Below, in pieces: positions 1 to 9,468 of a DNA stretch of 64,000 nt (the first letter of the stretch is position 1; the number at the start of each line of letters is the position of its first letter). The position numbers and the translations under genes are program-made. The stretch is from Pseudomonas sp. A34-9 (GTDB lineage: Bacteria; Pseudomonadota; Gammaproteobacteria; Pseudomonadales; Pseudomonadaceae): positions 2,940,501 to 3,004,500 of the forward strand of contig NZ_CP119967.1 of assembly GCF_029543085.1 (NCBI RefSeq), read 5' to 3'. The notes below the pieces were generated by a model. The model saw only the letters and a program-made list of their open reading frames with translations. It had not been told where the DNA came from and did no database searches.

Positions 1-2040
1 GACTGGCGCCATACCGAATTGGGCCCGCTGGAGAGCTGGCCGGCCAGCTTGTGCAGCGCCGTGCAACTGATGCTGGCCTCGCCGCTGCCGATGGTCATGC
101 TCTGGGGCCGTGCCGGCTACATGATCTACAACGACGCCTATTCGATATTCGCCGGCGGTCGCCATCCGTATCTGCTCGGTGTGCCGGTGGAGCTGGGTTG
201 GCCGGAAGTCGCCGATTTCAACCGGCACGTGGTCGATACCTGCCTGGCCGGTGGCACCTTGTCGTTTCGCAATAAAGAGTTGGTGCTGTTGCGCGATGGC
301 GTCCCCGAAGATGTCTGGATGGATCTGTATTACAGCCCGGTGGCCAATGATGACGGCAAGCCGGCCGGGGTAATGGCGATGGTGGTGGAAACCACCGAGT
401 TCATGCACTCCGAACGCCGGCGTCAGGAAGCTGAACGTGCTTACCGCGCCGACAATGAACGGGTGCGTCTGGCGTTGAATGCCGGGGCCTTGCTCGGCTC
501 GTTTGTATGGGACGTGAAAAACAACATCTTGTCGGCAGACGAGCGTTTCGCCCGCACCTTCTCTTATCCGCCGGATCAGGACCTGAGCAACCTGCCCCAG
601 AGCATCGCCGAGTCGCGCATTCATCCCGATGATGCTGCCTGGGTGCAGGAGCGGGTCGTCCACTCCGTGCAGACCGGCGAACCCTATAACGCTGAATACC
701 GGGTGTTGCGCAGCGACGGCAGTTATCTGTGGGTATTGGCCAGCGGCGGTTGCGAATTTGACGAACATGGCGCGCCGTCGCGCTTTCCCGGCGTGTTGAT
801 CGACATCCATGAACGCAAGATCGCCGAAGAATCCCTGCTCAAATTTACCCGCAACCTCGAACAGCGCGTGGGCGAAGAGGTCGAGGCGCGGCTGGCGGCT
901 GAAGAACAGTTGCGCCAGTCGCAAAAGCTCGAAGCCATTGGCGGTCTCACCGGTGGCGTGGCTCACGACTTCAATAATCTGCTGCAAGTGATCGCCGGCA
1001 ATCTGCATCTGCTCGCGCGTCACGAACCGAATAACGCCAATGTGCAGCGCCGGGTCAGCGCCTCGCTGGCGGCGGTCGAGCGCGGTGCCAAGCTGTCCTC
1101 GCAATTGCTCGCGTTTGCCCGGCGCCAGCCGTTGACGCCGGCGGTGTGCAACCCGCAGCAGATTTTCGAAGGCTTAGGCGAATTACTCCAGCGCGCGCTG
1201 GGCGAAACCATTCAGATCGACGTGCAGTTGCCGCAAAAGCCATGGCACATCAACGTCGACCGCAACCAGTTGGAAAACGCCATTCTCAACCTGGCGATCA
1301 ACGCCCGTGACGCGATGAAGGGCGAGGGCACCATCGTGCTCAGCGCTGCCAACGTGCGACTCGACCGCGAGTTTTGTGCCGGTAAAGGCATCGTTCCCGG
1401 CGAGTTTGTCCGCGTCGCCGTCAGTGACAGCGGCGCCGGCATCGCGCCAGAAATTCTTGAGCAAGTGTTCGAACCGTTTTTCACCACCAAGGCTGATGGC
1501 CAGGGCACCGGGTTGGGCCTGAGCATGGTGTTCGGCTTCGTCAAACAGAGCGGCGGGCATGTCGACATTGCCAGTGACGTCGGCGCGGGCACGCGGGTGC
1601 AGTTGTACTTCCCGCGCAGCCTGCGCCCGATCCTTGATGAATCGCCCAATCTGCAACGGCAGCAGAGTGGCGGCCACGAGACGATTCTGGTGGTCGAAGA
1701 CAACGACGCGGTGCGCGCTTCGGCGGTCGAATTGTTGCGCGAGGAGGGCTATCGCGTGTTGACCGCCGGCCACGGCGATGCGGCCATGCAAATGCTGCTG
1801 GAAGGCACCGAAGTCGACCTGATCTTCACCGACGTGGTCATGCCGGGGCTGATCAAAAGCTCCGACCTGTTCGCCTGGGCCAAGGTGCAGACGCCGCCGG
1901 TGGCGGTGCTGTTCACCTCCGGTCACACCCGCGACATCATCTCGCGCAATCACCAGTTGAGCCCCGACACCCATTTGCTCGGCAAACCGTACAGCCCCGA
2001 AGCCCTGTTGCAGATGATCCGGGTGGTGATCGGCAACTGA
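1..2040 (+). CDS. PAS hybrid sensor histidine kinase with C-terminal receiver (5' end outside window)
   Basis: The reading frame is open from the first base, and the residues at positions 1-51 (DWRHTELGPLESWPASL) match the N-terminal motif of PAS kinases. The start is therefore upstream of the window and the TTG at 19 is probably not the start. Order over the 679 visible residues: a PAS-like region (about 1-130), a second PAS_3-type domain (about 150-270, with the R-x-DGSYLW signature), a short coiled coil, a HisKA dimerisation helix with AHDFNN (His322), an HATPase domain with N, G1 and G2 boxes (GTGLGLSM), and a receiver domain whose phosphoacceptor is Asp611 in FTDVVMP. No membrane segment is visible, so this is probably a soluble sensor. 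The signal sensed cannot be read from the sequence. The 3' end lies 31 bp before the UvrA paralogue on the same strand. Confidence 0.9.
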   Translation, partial: DWRHTELGPLESWPASLCSAVQLMLASPLPMVMLWGRAGYMIYNDAYSIFAGGRHPYLLGVPVELGWPEVADFNRHVVDTCLAGGTLSFRNKELVLLRDGVPEDVWMDLYYSPVANDDGKPAGVMAMVVETTEFMHSERRRQEAERAYRADNERVRLALNAGALLGSFVWDVKNNILSADERFARTFSYPPDQDLSNLPQSIAESRIHPDDAAWVQERVVHSVQTGEPYNAEYRVLRSDGSYLWVLASGGCEFDEHGAPSRFPGVLIDIHERKIAEESLLKFTRNLEQRVGEEVEARLAAEEQLRQSQKLEAIGGLTGGVAHDFNNLLQVIAGNLHLLARHEPNNANVQRRVSASLAAVERGAKLSSQLLAFARRQPLTPAVCNPQQIFEGLGELLQRALGETIQIDVQLPQKPWHINVDRNQLENAILNLAINARDAMKGEGTIVLSAANVRLDREFCAGKGIVPGEFVRVAVSDSGAGIAPEILEQVFEPFFTTKADGQGTGLGLSMVFGFVKQSGGHVDIASDVGAGTRVQLYFPRSLRPILDESPNLQRQQSGGHETILVVEDNDAVRASAVELLREEGYRVLTAGHGDAAMQMLLEGTEVDLIFTDVVMPGLIKSSDLFAWAKVQTPPVAVLFTSGHTRDIISRNHQLSPDTHLLGKPYSPEALLQMIRVVIGN

Positions 2041-2071
2041 GCGCTGAACATTCCTTTACCAAGGCAGGTCG

Positions 2072-4705
2072 ATGACTTCCAAACGCACCTCCAAAGCGCC
2101 CGCCGGCATGGTCCGGGTGCGCGGCGCCCGTGAACACAACCTGAAAAACGTCGACGTCGACATCCCCCGCGACGCGCTGGTGGTGTTCACCGGCGTGTCC
2201 GGTTCGGGCAAATCTTCGTTGGCCTTCTCGACCTTGTATGCCGAAGCCCAACGCCGTTACTTCGAATCGGTGGCGCCGTACGCGCGACGGCTGATCGATC
2301 AGGTTGGCGTGCCGGATGTCGATTCCATCGAAGGCCTGCCGCCGGCCGTGGCCCTGCAACAGCAACGCGGCACACCGAGCACGCGCTCGTCGGTGGGCAG
2401 CGTCACCACGTTGTCGAGCCTGATCCGCATGCTCTATTCCCGCGCCGGCAGTTATCCGCCGGGCCAACCGATGTTGTACGCCGAGGACTTTTCGCCGAAC
2501 ACGCCGCAGGGCGCGTGCCCCGAGTGTCATGGCCTGGGCCGGGTGTATGAAGTCACCGAGGCGCTGATGGTGCCCGATCCGAACCTGACCATCCGCCAGC
2601 GCGCGGTGGCGTCCTGGCCGTTGGCCTGGCAGGGCCAGAACCTGCGCGACATCCTCGTGACCATGGGCATCGATGTCGACATCCCGTGGAAAAAGCTGCC
2701 GAAAAAACAGCGCGACTGGATACTCTTCACCGAAGAAACCCCGACCGTGCCGGTGTACGCCGGGCTGACCCCGGAAGAAACCCGCGTCGCCCTCAAACGC
2801 AAGATGGAGCCGAGTTATCAGGGCACTTTCACCGGCGCCAGGCGCTACGTCCTGCACACCTTTACCCATTCGCAAAGTGCGCTGATGAAGAAGCGTGTGT
2901 CGCAGTTCATGCTCGGCAGTCCTTGCCCGTTGTGTGACGGCAAGCGCCTGAAGCGTGAGGCATTGTCGGTGACGTTTGCCGGGTATGACATCGGTGAGCT
3001 GTCGCAGATGCCTTTGCTGCAACTGGCCGAAGTATTGCGGCCGGTGGCGGCGGCCAGTTATCTGCAGCAGGCCGAAGCAAGCGGTGAGACCTTGAGCCAC
3101 GCGCAAACCCGTGAGGCCCGCCAGCAACGCGTGGCCCATGGCGCCAGCGGCCACGGCAGCGCGCCCGATGTGCGACACACGCCCAACCTGTCATTGGAAA
3201 AACGCCTGGCGGCGCAGCGCATTGCCGAGGATCTGCTGGAGCGGGTCAGCACCCTGACCGATCTGGGCCTCGGTTATCTGGCGCTGGAGCGCAGCACGCC
3301 GACGCTGTCGTCCGGGGAGTTGCAGCGCTTGCGGCTGGCAACGCAACTGGGTTCGCAATTGTTCGGGGTGATCTACGTGCTCGACGAGCCCTCTGCCGGT
3401 TTGCATCCGGCCGATGGCGAGGCGTTGTTCGAGGCGTTGCAGCGCTTGAAGGCTGACGGCAACACGCTGTTTGTAGTCGAGCACGACCTGGAAACCATGC
3501 GCCGTGCCGACTGGCTGATCGACGTCGGTCCGGCGGCGGGCGAGCAGGGTGGGCAGGTGCTGTACAGCGGCCCGCCCGCCGGTCTGGCCGAGGTCGAAGC
3601 GTCGCAGACTCGCGCCTACCTGTTTGCTGAAGCACAGCGCCAGATACGCACGCCGCGCCAACCGTCAGGGTGGCTGAAGCTCGACGGCATCACCCGCAAC
3701 AACTTGAACAACCTCAGTGCCGAATTTCCGCTGGGCTGCTTTACCTCGGTCACCGGCGTGTCCGGTTCCGGCAAGTCGAGCCTGGTCAGTCAGGCCTTGC
3801 TGGAACTGGTCGGCGCGCAGTTGGGACGTACCACGGTGGACAGCGAGCCGGAAGAACTCAGCCTCGAAGACGACGCGCCGCAGGTCAGCAGTGGCCAGGT
3901 CACGTCGGGGCTGGAGTCGATCAAGCGACTGGTGCAGGTCGACCAGAAACCTATCGGCCGCACACCGCGTTCCAATCTGGCGACCTACACCGGGTTGTTC
4001 GATAACGTGCGCAAGCTCTACGCCGCGACCGACGCTGCACGGGCGGCGGGTTATGACGCCGGACAGTTTTCCTTCAACGTCGCCAAGGGCCGTTGCGCCA
4101 CGTGCGAAGGCGAAGGGTTTGTCAGTGTCGAGTTGTTGTTCATGCCCAGCGTCTATGCGCCGTGCCCGACTTGTCAGGGTGCGCGGTACAACCCGCAGAC
4201 CCTGGCAATTCTCTGGGAGGGATTGAGCATCGCCCAAGTGCTGCAATTGACCGTCGATGAAGCGGTGACGGTGTTTGCCGAGCAAGCGGGGATTCGCCGT
4301 TCACTGGAAGTGCTGCGCGATATTGGCCTGGGTTATCTGCGTCTGGGTCAGCCGGCCACGGAGTTGTCCGGGGGCGAAGCACAGCGGATCAAACTGGCCA
4401 CCGAGTTGCAGCGCAACCAGCGCGGCGCGACCTTGTATGTGCTGGATGAACCAACCACCGGGCTGCATCCGCGTGATGTCGACCGGTTGCTGGAGCAACT
4501 GGACACACTGGTGACAGCGGGGCACACGGTGATTGTCGTCGAGCACGAAATGCGCGTAGTGGCGCAGAGTGACTGGGTGATCGATATCGGGCCGGGGGCG
4601 GGGGATCAGGGCGGCAGGATTGTTGCCGCCGGCACACCGCAGAAAGTGGCGGCGAGCAAGAAGAGCAAGACTGCGCCATTTTTGGCCCGGGCCTTGAGCC
4701 GGTAG
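2072..4705 (+). CDS. UvrA paralogue (class II, UvrA2-like ABC ATPase)
   Basis: An 877-residue twin ABC ATPase of the excinuclease UvrA family, shorter than canonical UvrA (about 940). Walker A motifs [10 protein letters not shown] occur near residue 41 and again near residue 566. Zinc-binding Cys pairs are present (CPECHG, CPLCDG, then CATCEG with CPTCQG). The first ABC signature reads LSSGELQR and the second is the canonical LSGGEAQR. The segment where UvrA carries its UvrB-binding module is short, which is typical of UvrA2-like proteins that do not act in the standard UvrABC route. In some bacteria these protect against DNA-binding drugs; that role here is inference. A Gln/His-rich insertion (about residues 333-370) precedes the first signature. 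ATG at 2072 follows AAGGCAGG. Confidence 0.88.
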   Translation: MTSKRTSKAPAGMVRVRGAREHNLKNVDVDIPRDALVVFTGVSGSGKSSLAFSTLYAEAQRRYFESVAPYARRLIDQVGVPDVDSIEGLPPAVALQQQRGTPSTRSSVGSVTTLSSLIRMLYSRAGSYPPGQPMLYAEDFSPNTPQGACPECHGLGRVYEVTEALMVPDPNLTIRQRAVASWPLAWQGQNLRDILVTMGIDVDIPWKKLPKKQRDWILFTEETPTVPVYAGLTPEETRVALKRKMEPSYQGTFTGARRYVLHTFTHSQSALMKKRVSQFMLGSPCPLCDGKRLKREALSVTFAGYDIGELSQMPLLQLAEVLRPVAAASYLQQAEASGETLSHAQTREARQQRVAHGASGHGSAPDVRHTPNLSLEKRLAAQRIAEDLLERVSTLTDLGLGYLALERSTPTLSSGELQRLRLATQLGSQLFGVIYVLDEPSAGLHPADGEALFEALQRLKADGNTLFVVEHDLETMRRADWLIDVGPAAGEQGGQVLYSGPPAGLAEVEASQTRAYLFAEAQRQIRTPRQPSGWLKLDGITRNNLNNLSAEFPLGCFTSVTGVSGSGKSSLVSQALLELVGAQLGRTTVDSEPEELSLEDDAPQVSSGQVTSGLESIKRLVQVDQKPIGRTPRSNLATYTGLFDNVRKLYAATDAARAAGYDAGQFSFNVAKGRCATCEGEGFVSVELLFMPSVYAPCPTCQGARYNPQTLAILWEGLSIAQVLQLTVDEAVTVFAEQAGIRRSLEVLRDIGLGYLRLGQPATELSGGEAQRIKLATELQRNQRGATLYVLDEPTTGLHPRDVDRLLEQLDTLVTAGHTVIVVEHEMRVVAQSDWVIDIGPGAGDQGGRIVAAGTPQKVAASKKSKTAPFLARALSR

Positions 4706-4765
4706 GGGTGTTGGCAGGGCTGACGCCTAAGCGAGCATAGCGAATCCCGCGTGCACGCCAAATCC

Positions 4766-4854
4766 TGTAGGAGTGAGCCTGCTCGCGATAGCGGAGTATC
4801 AGCCATAGATGAATTGGCTGACCTGACGCCATCGCGAGCAGGCTCACTCCTACA
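4766..4854. repeat. REP doublet, family A
   Basis: Two inverted copies of the REP unit (TGTAGGAGTGAGCCTGCTCG and its complement), each followed by GCGAT, face each other and form a long hairpin between two convergent genes. The same unit recurs near 12475, 26752, 44059 and inside cobN. Confidence 0.9.
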
Positions 4855-4894
4855 GTGGATCTGTGTACGACATTAATCCCTGTGGGAGCTGCGG

Positions 4895-6838
4895 TCAGGC
4901 ACCATCAAGGGTGCGGCGGACCTTGTCGAGCAGCTCGCTGATCTGAAACGGCTTGACCAGCATGTCCATGCCGCTGCCCAGAAACACCTGGCGGTTGATC
5001 GCTGTCTCGGCATACCCGGTCATGAACAGAATCGGCAAGCCTTCGCGCCAGCCCCTCGCAACATCCGCCAATTCCCGTCCGCTCATGCGCGGCAGGCCAA
5101 CGTCGGTCAACAGCAGGTTGATCGACGCATCATTCTGCAAGCGCTCCAGCGCTGTTTCGATCTCCGCTGCCTGGGTGCAGCGATAACCGGCGTCCTCCAG
5201 CACTTCAGTGACAAACATGCGCACCGATGGCATGTCTTCGACAATCAACACATGCTCGCCGCTGCCTTGCGGATCGACCACGGGCGCCGGGATATCGACG
5301 CCTGTCGGATCGGTGGTGGCCGGCAACATGATCGTCACTTCGGTACCGCGCCGGGCGACGCTGCGGATGTGCGCGTCGCCGCCCGATTGCCGGGCAAAAC
5401 CGTAGATCGTCGACAGCCCCAGCCCCGTGCCCTGGCCCAACGGTTTGGTGGTGAAAAACGGATCGAAGACCTTGTCGATGACGTTGTGCTCGATCCCTGT
5501 GCCGTCGTCACGCACTGACAGCGCCACGTAAGCGCCATCGGCCAGATTCGGGTCACCGTGAGAGTACGCGGCATAAGTGTTGACCCAGATATTGCCGCCT
5601 GCCGGCAGCGCATCACGGGCGTTGATCACCAGATTCAGCACCGCGCTTTCCAGTTGCACCGGGTCGACCAAAGCAATGGCCGGTTTGCTGGTCAATTCAA
5701 GTTTGAGGCTGATCCGCTCACCGATGGTGCGCACCAGCAATTCTTCCAGCGAGCGTACTTGGTCGTTGATGTCCACCGGCCGCGTATCCAGCGGCTGTTG
5801 GCGGGCAAAGGCGAGTAAACGATGGGTCAGGGACGCGGCGCTCATCGCCGAATTCAACGCCGCTTCGCTATAGAACTGCACCTTGTCCAGGCGCTCATCG
5901 GCGACGCGTTTCTGGATCAACTCCAGGCTGGTGATGATCCCGGTCAGCAGGTTGTTGAAGTCGTGGGCGATCCCGCCAGTGAGCTTGCCCAGCGCATCCA
6001 TTTTCTGCACTTGCAGCAACTGCGCCTCGGCGCGCACGCGCTCGGCGACCTCTTTGGCCAGTTGCGTGGTGGTGTCGTCCAGACGCGCCAGATGCGAGCG
6101 TTCGCGATGGCGATGTTCGGTGACGTCTTCGACAAATACCAGGCTCAACTCGGGCGTGCGGTACGGCGAAATCTGCCACTCGGTCTCGCGGATCTCACCC
6201 TGCACGCGCATGTTCAGCGTGCCTTTCCAGCGTTCGCCATCGACCAGGCGCAAGCGCAGTTCATTGAGGATTGCGCTTTGATCCTCGGCGAAGCATTCAC
6301 GCAGGGTTTGCGGGGCCTGATTGTCGAGAATCAGTTGTGCGAAAGCGTGGTTGCACTCATGCACCTTGAGGCTGGCATCCAGCACCGCAATCGGCGCGGA
6401 CACATTGACGAAAATTTCGCGGAATCGCGCTTCACTTTCGCGCAGGGCATTTTCCGTGTCGCGCACCCGTAACAGCGTGCGCAGGGTGGCCAGCAGCACG
6501 TCCGGGTCAACCGGGTGAATCAGGTAGGCGTCGGCACCGGCGTCGAGACCGGTGATGATGTCGCCGGTCTGGATCGACGCGGCGGACACATGGATGACAG
6601 GCAGCAGCGCGGTGCGCGTATCCGCGCGCAGAATGCGCACGATGTCGAAGCCGCTCATGTCCGGCAGATTGACATCGAGGATCAAAGCGTCGAGCACTTC
6701 GCTGTCAATCAGCGCCAGCCCCTCGCCGCCAGTGCCGGCCTCCAGCACCTCGTAACCATGCCGCTCCAGCCGTCGGCGCAGGGCATAGCGGGTGGCGACA
6801 TTGTCGTCGACGACCAACAGGCGGATGTCACGTTTCAT
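4895..6838 (-). CDS. Hybrid kinase: REC-PAS-HisKA-HATPase-REC
   Basis: A 647-residue soluble hybrid kinase. An N-terminal receiver has phosphoacceptor Asp55 (LILDVNLPD). A PAS domain spans about residues 140-260 and is followed by a coiled coil. HisKA carries AHDFNN (His292) and the HATPase carries GTGLGLST. A second receiver ends the protein (Asp579 in LTDVGLP, with the conserved K in LVKPF). ATG at 6838 (MKRDIRLLVVDD) is preferred over upstream frame extensions because the receiver begins there and the gene then overlaps the preceding kinase by 11 bp. It is the last gene of the rsbRST operon. The N-terminal receiver is a natural acceptor for the upstream stand-alone kinase; that partnership is inference. 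It resembles the kinase at 1-2040 in its HDFNN core and C-terminal receiver. Confidence 0.9.
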   Translation of the reverse strand: MKRDIRLLVVDDNVATRYALRRRLERHGYEVLEAGTGGEGLALIDSEVLDALILDVNLPDMSGFDIVRILRADTRTALLPVIHVSAASIQTGDIITGLDAGADAYLIHPVDPDVLLATLRTLLRVRDTENALRESEARFREIFVNVSAPIAVLDASLKVHECNHAFAQLILDNQAPQTLRECFAEDQSAILNELRLRLVDGERWKGTLNMRVQGEIRETEWQISPYRTPELSLVFVEDVTEHRHRERSHLARLDDTTTQLAKEVAERVRAEAQLLQVQKMDALGKLTGGIAHDFNNLLTGIITSLELIQKRVADERLDKVQFYSEAALNSAMSAASLTHRLLAFARQQPLDTRPVDINDQVRSLEELLVRTIGERISLKLELTSKPAIALVDPVQLESAVLNLVINARDALPAGGNIWVNTYAAYSHGDPNLADGAYVALSVRDDGTGIEHNVIDKVFDPFFTTKPLGQGTGLGLSTIYGFARQSGGDAHIRSVARRGTEVTIMLPATTDPTGVDIPAPVVDPQGSGEHVLIVEDMPSVRMFVTEVLEDAGYRCTQAAEIETALERLQNDASINLLLTDVGLPRMSGRELADVARGWREGLPILFMTGYAETAINRQVFLGSGMDMLVKPFQISELLDKVRRTLDGA

Positions 6839-7703
6839 CGACGTTCTCCAGAGCGATCGCCAGCGGAATGACCACGAAGAAGGTCGAGCCGACCCCCGGC
6901 GTGCTTTCCAGCCCGACTTCACCGCCGAGCAGGGCCGCGAAGCGTTTGCACAGCGACAGACCCAGCCCGGTGCCGCGCAGACGTTTCTGCAACGGCGAGT
7001 CGACCTGGGAAAAGTCCTCGAACAATGCACCATGCAGCTCGGGTGCGATACCGATTCCGGTGTCGCTGACGGCAAAACGCACCTTGTCCACGCCTTCGAG
7101 GCGCGCAGACACCCGCACTTCGCCACGGGTGGTGAACTTCAGCGAATTGGAAATGAAGTTGCGCAGGATCTGCGCGAGTTTCTTGTCGTCGGTGTACAGG
7201 CGCGGCAAGCCGCTCGGTTCTTCGAAAATCAAATCGACCGCAGTGGCATCGACAATCGGCCGGAACATTCCGCGCAGGGCGGAGAACAGGTCGAACATGT
7301 CGAACCAGGCCGGGGAAATGGTGATGCGCCCGGCCTCGATCTTGGCCAGATCGAGCAGGTCATCGACCATGTCACTGAGTTCGCGCGCGGCCGTGCTGAC
7401 GAACGCCACCTGTTTGTGCTGCTCGGGGCTGAGCGGGCCGTCGAGTTCATCGGCGAGCAGGCTGTTGATGCTCAGGATCGAACCCAGGGGTGTGCGGAAC
7501 TCATGGCTCATGTACGACAGGAAACGGCTCTTCAGATCCGAGGCCTGGCGCAGTTCTTCAGCCTGTATGTCGAGTTCGGCGTACAGGGCCAGCACGCCCT
7601 GATTGGTTTCATCGAGTTCTTCGCGCAGGGCCGCCGTTTCGCTCTGCAACTGCGCAATCAGCGCAGCCTGCTCGGCACTGCTCAGAATGGGCGACTCAGC
7701 CAT
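6828..7703 (-). CDS. Soluble sensor histidine kinase of the stressosome operon
   Basis: A 291-residue protein with a coiled coil (residues 10-58), a HisKA domain (SHEFRTPLGSI, His67) and an HATPase domain ending in GTGLGLSLCKRFA. It has no recognisable sensor or membrane domain, so its input probably comes from a partner. ATG at 7703 overlaps the stop of the preceding phosphatase gene in ATGGCTGA; an in-frame ATG at 7721 is possible but would add six residues inside that gene. The downstream gene encodes a protein with an N-terminal receiver. By analogy to other RsbRST modules, RsbT or the phosphatase may control this kinase, which is inference. Confidence 0.88.
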   Translation of the reverse strand: MAESPILSSAEQAALIAQLQSETAALREELDETNQGVLALYAELDIQAEELRQASDLKSRFLSYMSHEFRTPLGSILSINSLLADELDGPLSPEQHKQVAFVSTAARELSDMVDDLLDLAKIEAGRITISPAWFDMFDLFSALRGMFRPIVDATAVDLIFEEPSGLPRLYTDDKKLAQILRNFISNSLKFTTRGEVRVSARLEGVDKVRFAVSDTGIGIAPELHGALFEDFSQVDSPLQKRLRGTGLGLSLCKRFAALLGGEVGLESTPGVGSTFFVVIPLAIALENVDET

Positions 7704-8712
7704 GGGCGGCCTCCAGGGCAACGACCAGCACCGTTACATCGTCGCGCCCGCGACTGAAGTCGCGGTGCAGGACGCCGGCTATCACGGCAGGGTGGCGGTG
7801 CACCAGACCGGGGTAGTCTTGAAGATTCCAACGGGACTGCAAGCCGTCGCTGTACATGATCAATAGATTTCCGTTCACGTGAGCATAGTCAAAGGGGCGG
7901 GCTTTCCGGTATTGCACGCCGACAATGCCCGGGTGCGAGGCCAGTCCGCGGGATTTGTCGGCGCTGATCAGGCTGGCGCCGATGTTGCCGACGCCGGCAA
8001 AGGTCAGGCTGTCGCGCCTGCCGTCGAACTGCATGAACGCAACGGCGCCACCGCGAGTGCCGATCATGTCCCGATGCAGGTCTTCCATCAACATCACCGG
8101 TTCGGCGAACGGCGTCAGGGCAAAGGCCTGCGCCCCCGCGCGACCGGCGCGTTCGGCTTCCTCGCCATGCCCGAGGCCGTCGATCACCAGTGCGCTGACG
8201 CTGGCGCCTTCATACGCCAGGTGCCAGACATCACCACACGCCGGATCGTCGTGCAACGAATGCTGACTGACGCCATAGCGGATATCCGGCTCGCGGTCGC
8301 TGCGTGGGTAAAGTCGTGCCAGCAATACCGCGCCACGCGCGTCGGCATAGACATCGAACACCTCGGTCTGCCGCGATACCGCGCCGAGGCCGATCCCCTG
8401 GGTGCCGCCCGTGGAGAATCCATCGGCCAGGCAGGCCTCCAGATCAAAGCCCTGAGCGCGATCCACCGCGAGCATTTCGATGCCGAAACCCGTGGGCCGG
8501 GGTAATACGCGAAGATGCAGTGCGCCGTGAGCGGCATGCTTGAGCACATTGCTCGCCAGTTCAGTGGCAACCAAAGCGACGCGCCCGGCATCGCGCTCAT
8601 CAAAGCCATGCTGTTCAGCGAGTTGCTGCGCGGTGCGCCGGGCATGACCGATCTGACTGCTGTCTTCGATGGGCAGAACCTGGGTCAATGCCCCCACGAT
8701 ATTCATGTCCAT
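7696..8712 (-). CDS. Dual-domain protein: RsbT/RsbW-like ATPase plus SpoIIE/RsbX-type PP2C phosphatase
   Basis: A 338-residue protein. Residues about 1-135 form a GHKL anti-sigma-type ATPase (ATELASNVLKH N-box, then a glycine-rich GGTQGIGLGAV lid). Residues about 145-338 form a PP2C-like phosphatase with DGLGHG metal-binding residues and FAGVGNIGA. In Gram-positive stressosome operons, RsbX is a stand-alone PP2C phosphatase that resets RsbR and RsbS; here the same activity appears fused to a second RsbT-like module. An internal ATG at 8706 gives an exact ATGA overlap with rsbT; the ATG at 8712 would extend the protein by two residues. Fourth gene of the operon. Confidence 0.85.
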   Translation of the reverse strand: MDMNIVGALTQVLPIEDSSQIGHARRTAQQLAEQHGFDERDAGRVALVATELASNVLKHAAHGALHLRVLPRPTGFGIEMLAVDRAQGFDLEACLADGFSTGGTQGIGLGAVSRQTEVFDVYADARGAVLLARLYPRSDREPDIRYGVSQHSLHDDPACGDVWHLAYEGASVSALVIDGLGHGEEAERAGRAGAQAFALTPFAEPVMLMEDLHRDMIGTRGGAVAFMQFDGRRDSLTFAGVGNIGASLISADKSRGLASHPGIVGVQYRKARPFDYAHVNGNLLIMYSDGLQSRWNLQDYPGLVHRHPAVIAGVLHRDFSRGRDDVTVLVVALEAAHG

Positions 8713-9107
8713 CGGGTGATCGTTATGCGTGTGCCTTTGCCGGGCTCGGTGTCGAGTTCGAACTCTTCGACCAGCCGTTTCGCGCCGGTCAGGCCCAGCC
8801 CCATGCCGGTACCGGACGTCCAGCCGTCGGTCATCGCCAGTTTGATATCGGCAATACCCGGACCTTCATCGCGAAACGTCAGACGCAGACCGACCTTGTG
8901 ATCCTCATCGAGAATTTGCCAGTCCATGTCGCCGCCGCCCCCGTAAACCATGGTGTTGCGGGCCAGTTCGCTGACCGCCGTGACCATTTTCGTCAGGTCG
9001 ATCAGACGCATGCCGCATTCGGTGGCCAGTTTGCGTGCTGTCTGGCGCGCGAGCACGACATCCTGTTCGATGTGGATGGGTTGAGTACCGCTGCTGCGTA
9101 CGGTCAT
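8703..9107 (-). CDS. rsbT: RsbT-like serine/threonine kinase (switch protein)
   Basis: A 134-residue GHKL kinase. It has the N-box SELARNTMVYGGGG, the G1 box DEGPGI and the G2 lid GTGMGLGLTGAKRLVEE, and is the usual RsbT length. In characterised stressosomes RsbT is held by RsbR/RsbS, phosphorylates both on stress, and is released to activate a downstream partner. The start overlaps the rsbS stop in ATGA, which implies translational coupling. No RsbU follows; the next genes are a phosphatase and histidine kinases, so the released RsbT must have another target. Confidence 0.93.
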   Translation of the reverse strand: MTVRSSGTQPIHIEQDVVLARQTARKLATECGMRLIDLTKMVTAVSELARNTMVYGGGGDMDWQILDEDHKVGLRLTFRDEGPGIADIKLAMTDGWTSGTGMGLGLTGAKRLVEEFELDTEPGKGTRITITRWT

Positions 9108-9466
9108 TGCCGGTCTACTCGTTCCTGCAGCAGCTTCATCCCGCGCTCGACGTTCAATGCCGTGCTGACACCGGGCAGGGTCAGGCCGAGTTCGACCAGG
9201 GTGATCGCCACCGCCGGCTGCATGCCGACCAGCATGGTTTCGGCGTCCATGATTTTCGACAGGCCGGAGATCGTGCTGATCATCCGGCCAATGAACGAGT
9301 CGACCATGTCCAGCGCCGAGATATCGATCAGCACGCCCCGTGCCGAGGTGTTGCTGATGCGCTCGGACAAGTCGTCCTGCAAGGTGAGGGCGAGCTGGTC
9401 ATGCATGTCGACCTGGATGGTCACCAGCAGGAACTTGCCCATCTGGAGAATCGGGATACGTTCCAT
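9104..9466 (-). CDS. rsbS: RsbS-like STAS scaffold protein
   Basis: A 120-residue single STAS-domain protein starting MERIPILQMG. The motif ISALDMVDSFIG places a phosphorylatable serine at residue 57, equivalent to Ser59 of Bacillus subtilis RsbS. The family forms the core of the stressosome with RsbR and sequesters RsbT. A longer reading frame runs upstream to 9952, but it lies antisense-free inside rsbR in another frame. The ATG at 9466, two bases after the rsbR stop, is the sensible start. Confidence 0.93.
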   Translation of the reverse strand: MERIPILQMGKFLLVTIQVDMHDQLALTLQDDLSERISNTSARGVLIDISALDMVDSFIGRMISTISGLSKIMDAETMLVGMQPAVAITLVELGLTLPGVSTALNVERGMKLLQERVDRQ

Positions 9467-9468
9467 GC

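Noticed and set aside
1183..1974. Long minus-strand open frame inside the first kinase gene
   Set aside because: It is antisense to a clear HisKA/HATPase/REC coding sequence, and its Arg/His/Gln-rich translation has no family pattern.
1937..3178. 413-codon minus-strand frame across the kinase end and UvrA gene
   Set aside because: It is a high-GC shadow of the UvrA gene; the translation is low-complexity Arg/Gly/His.
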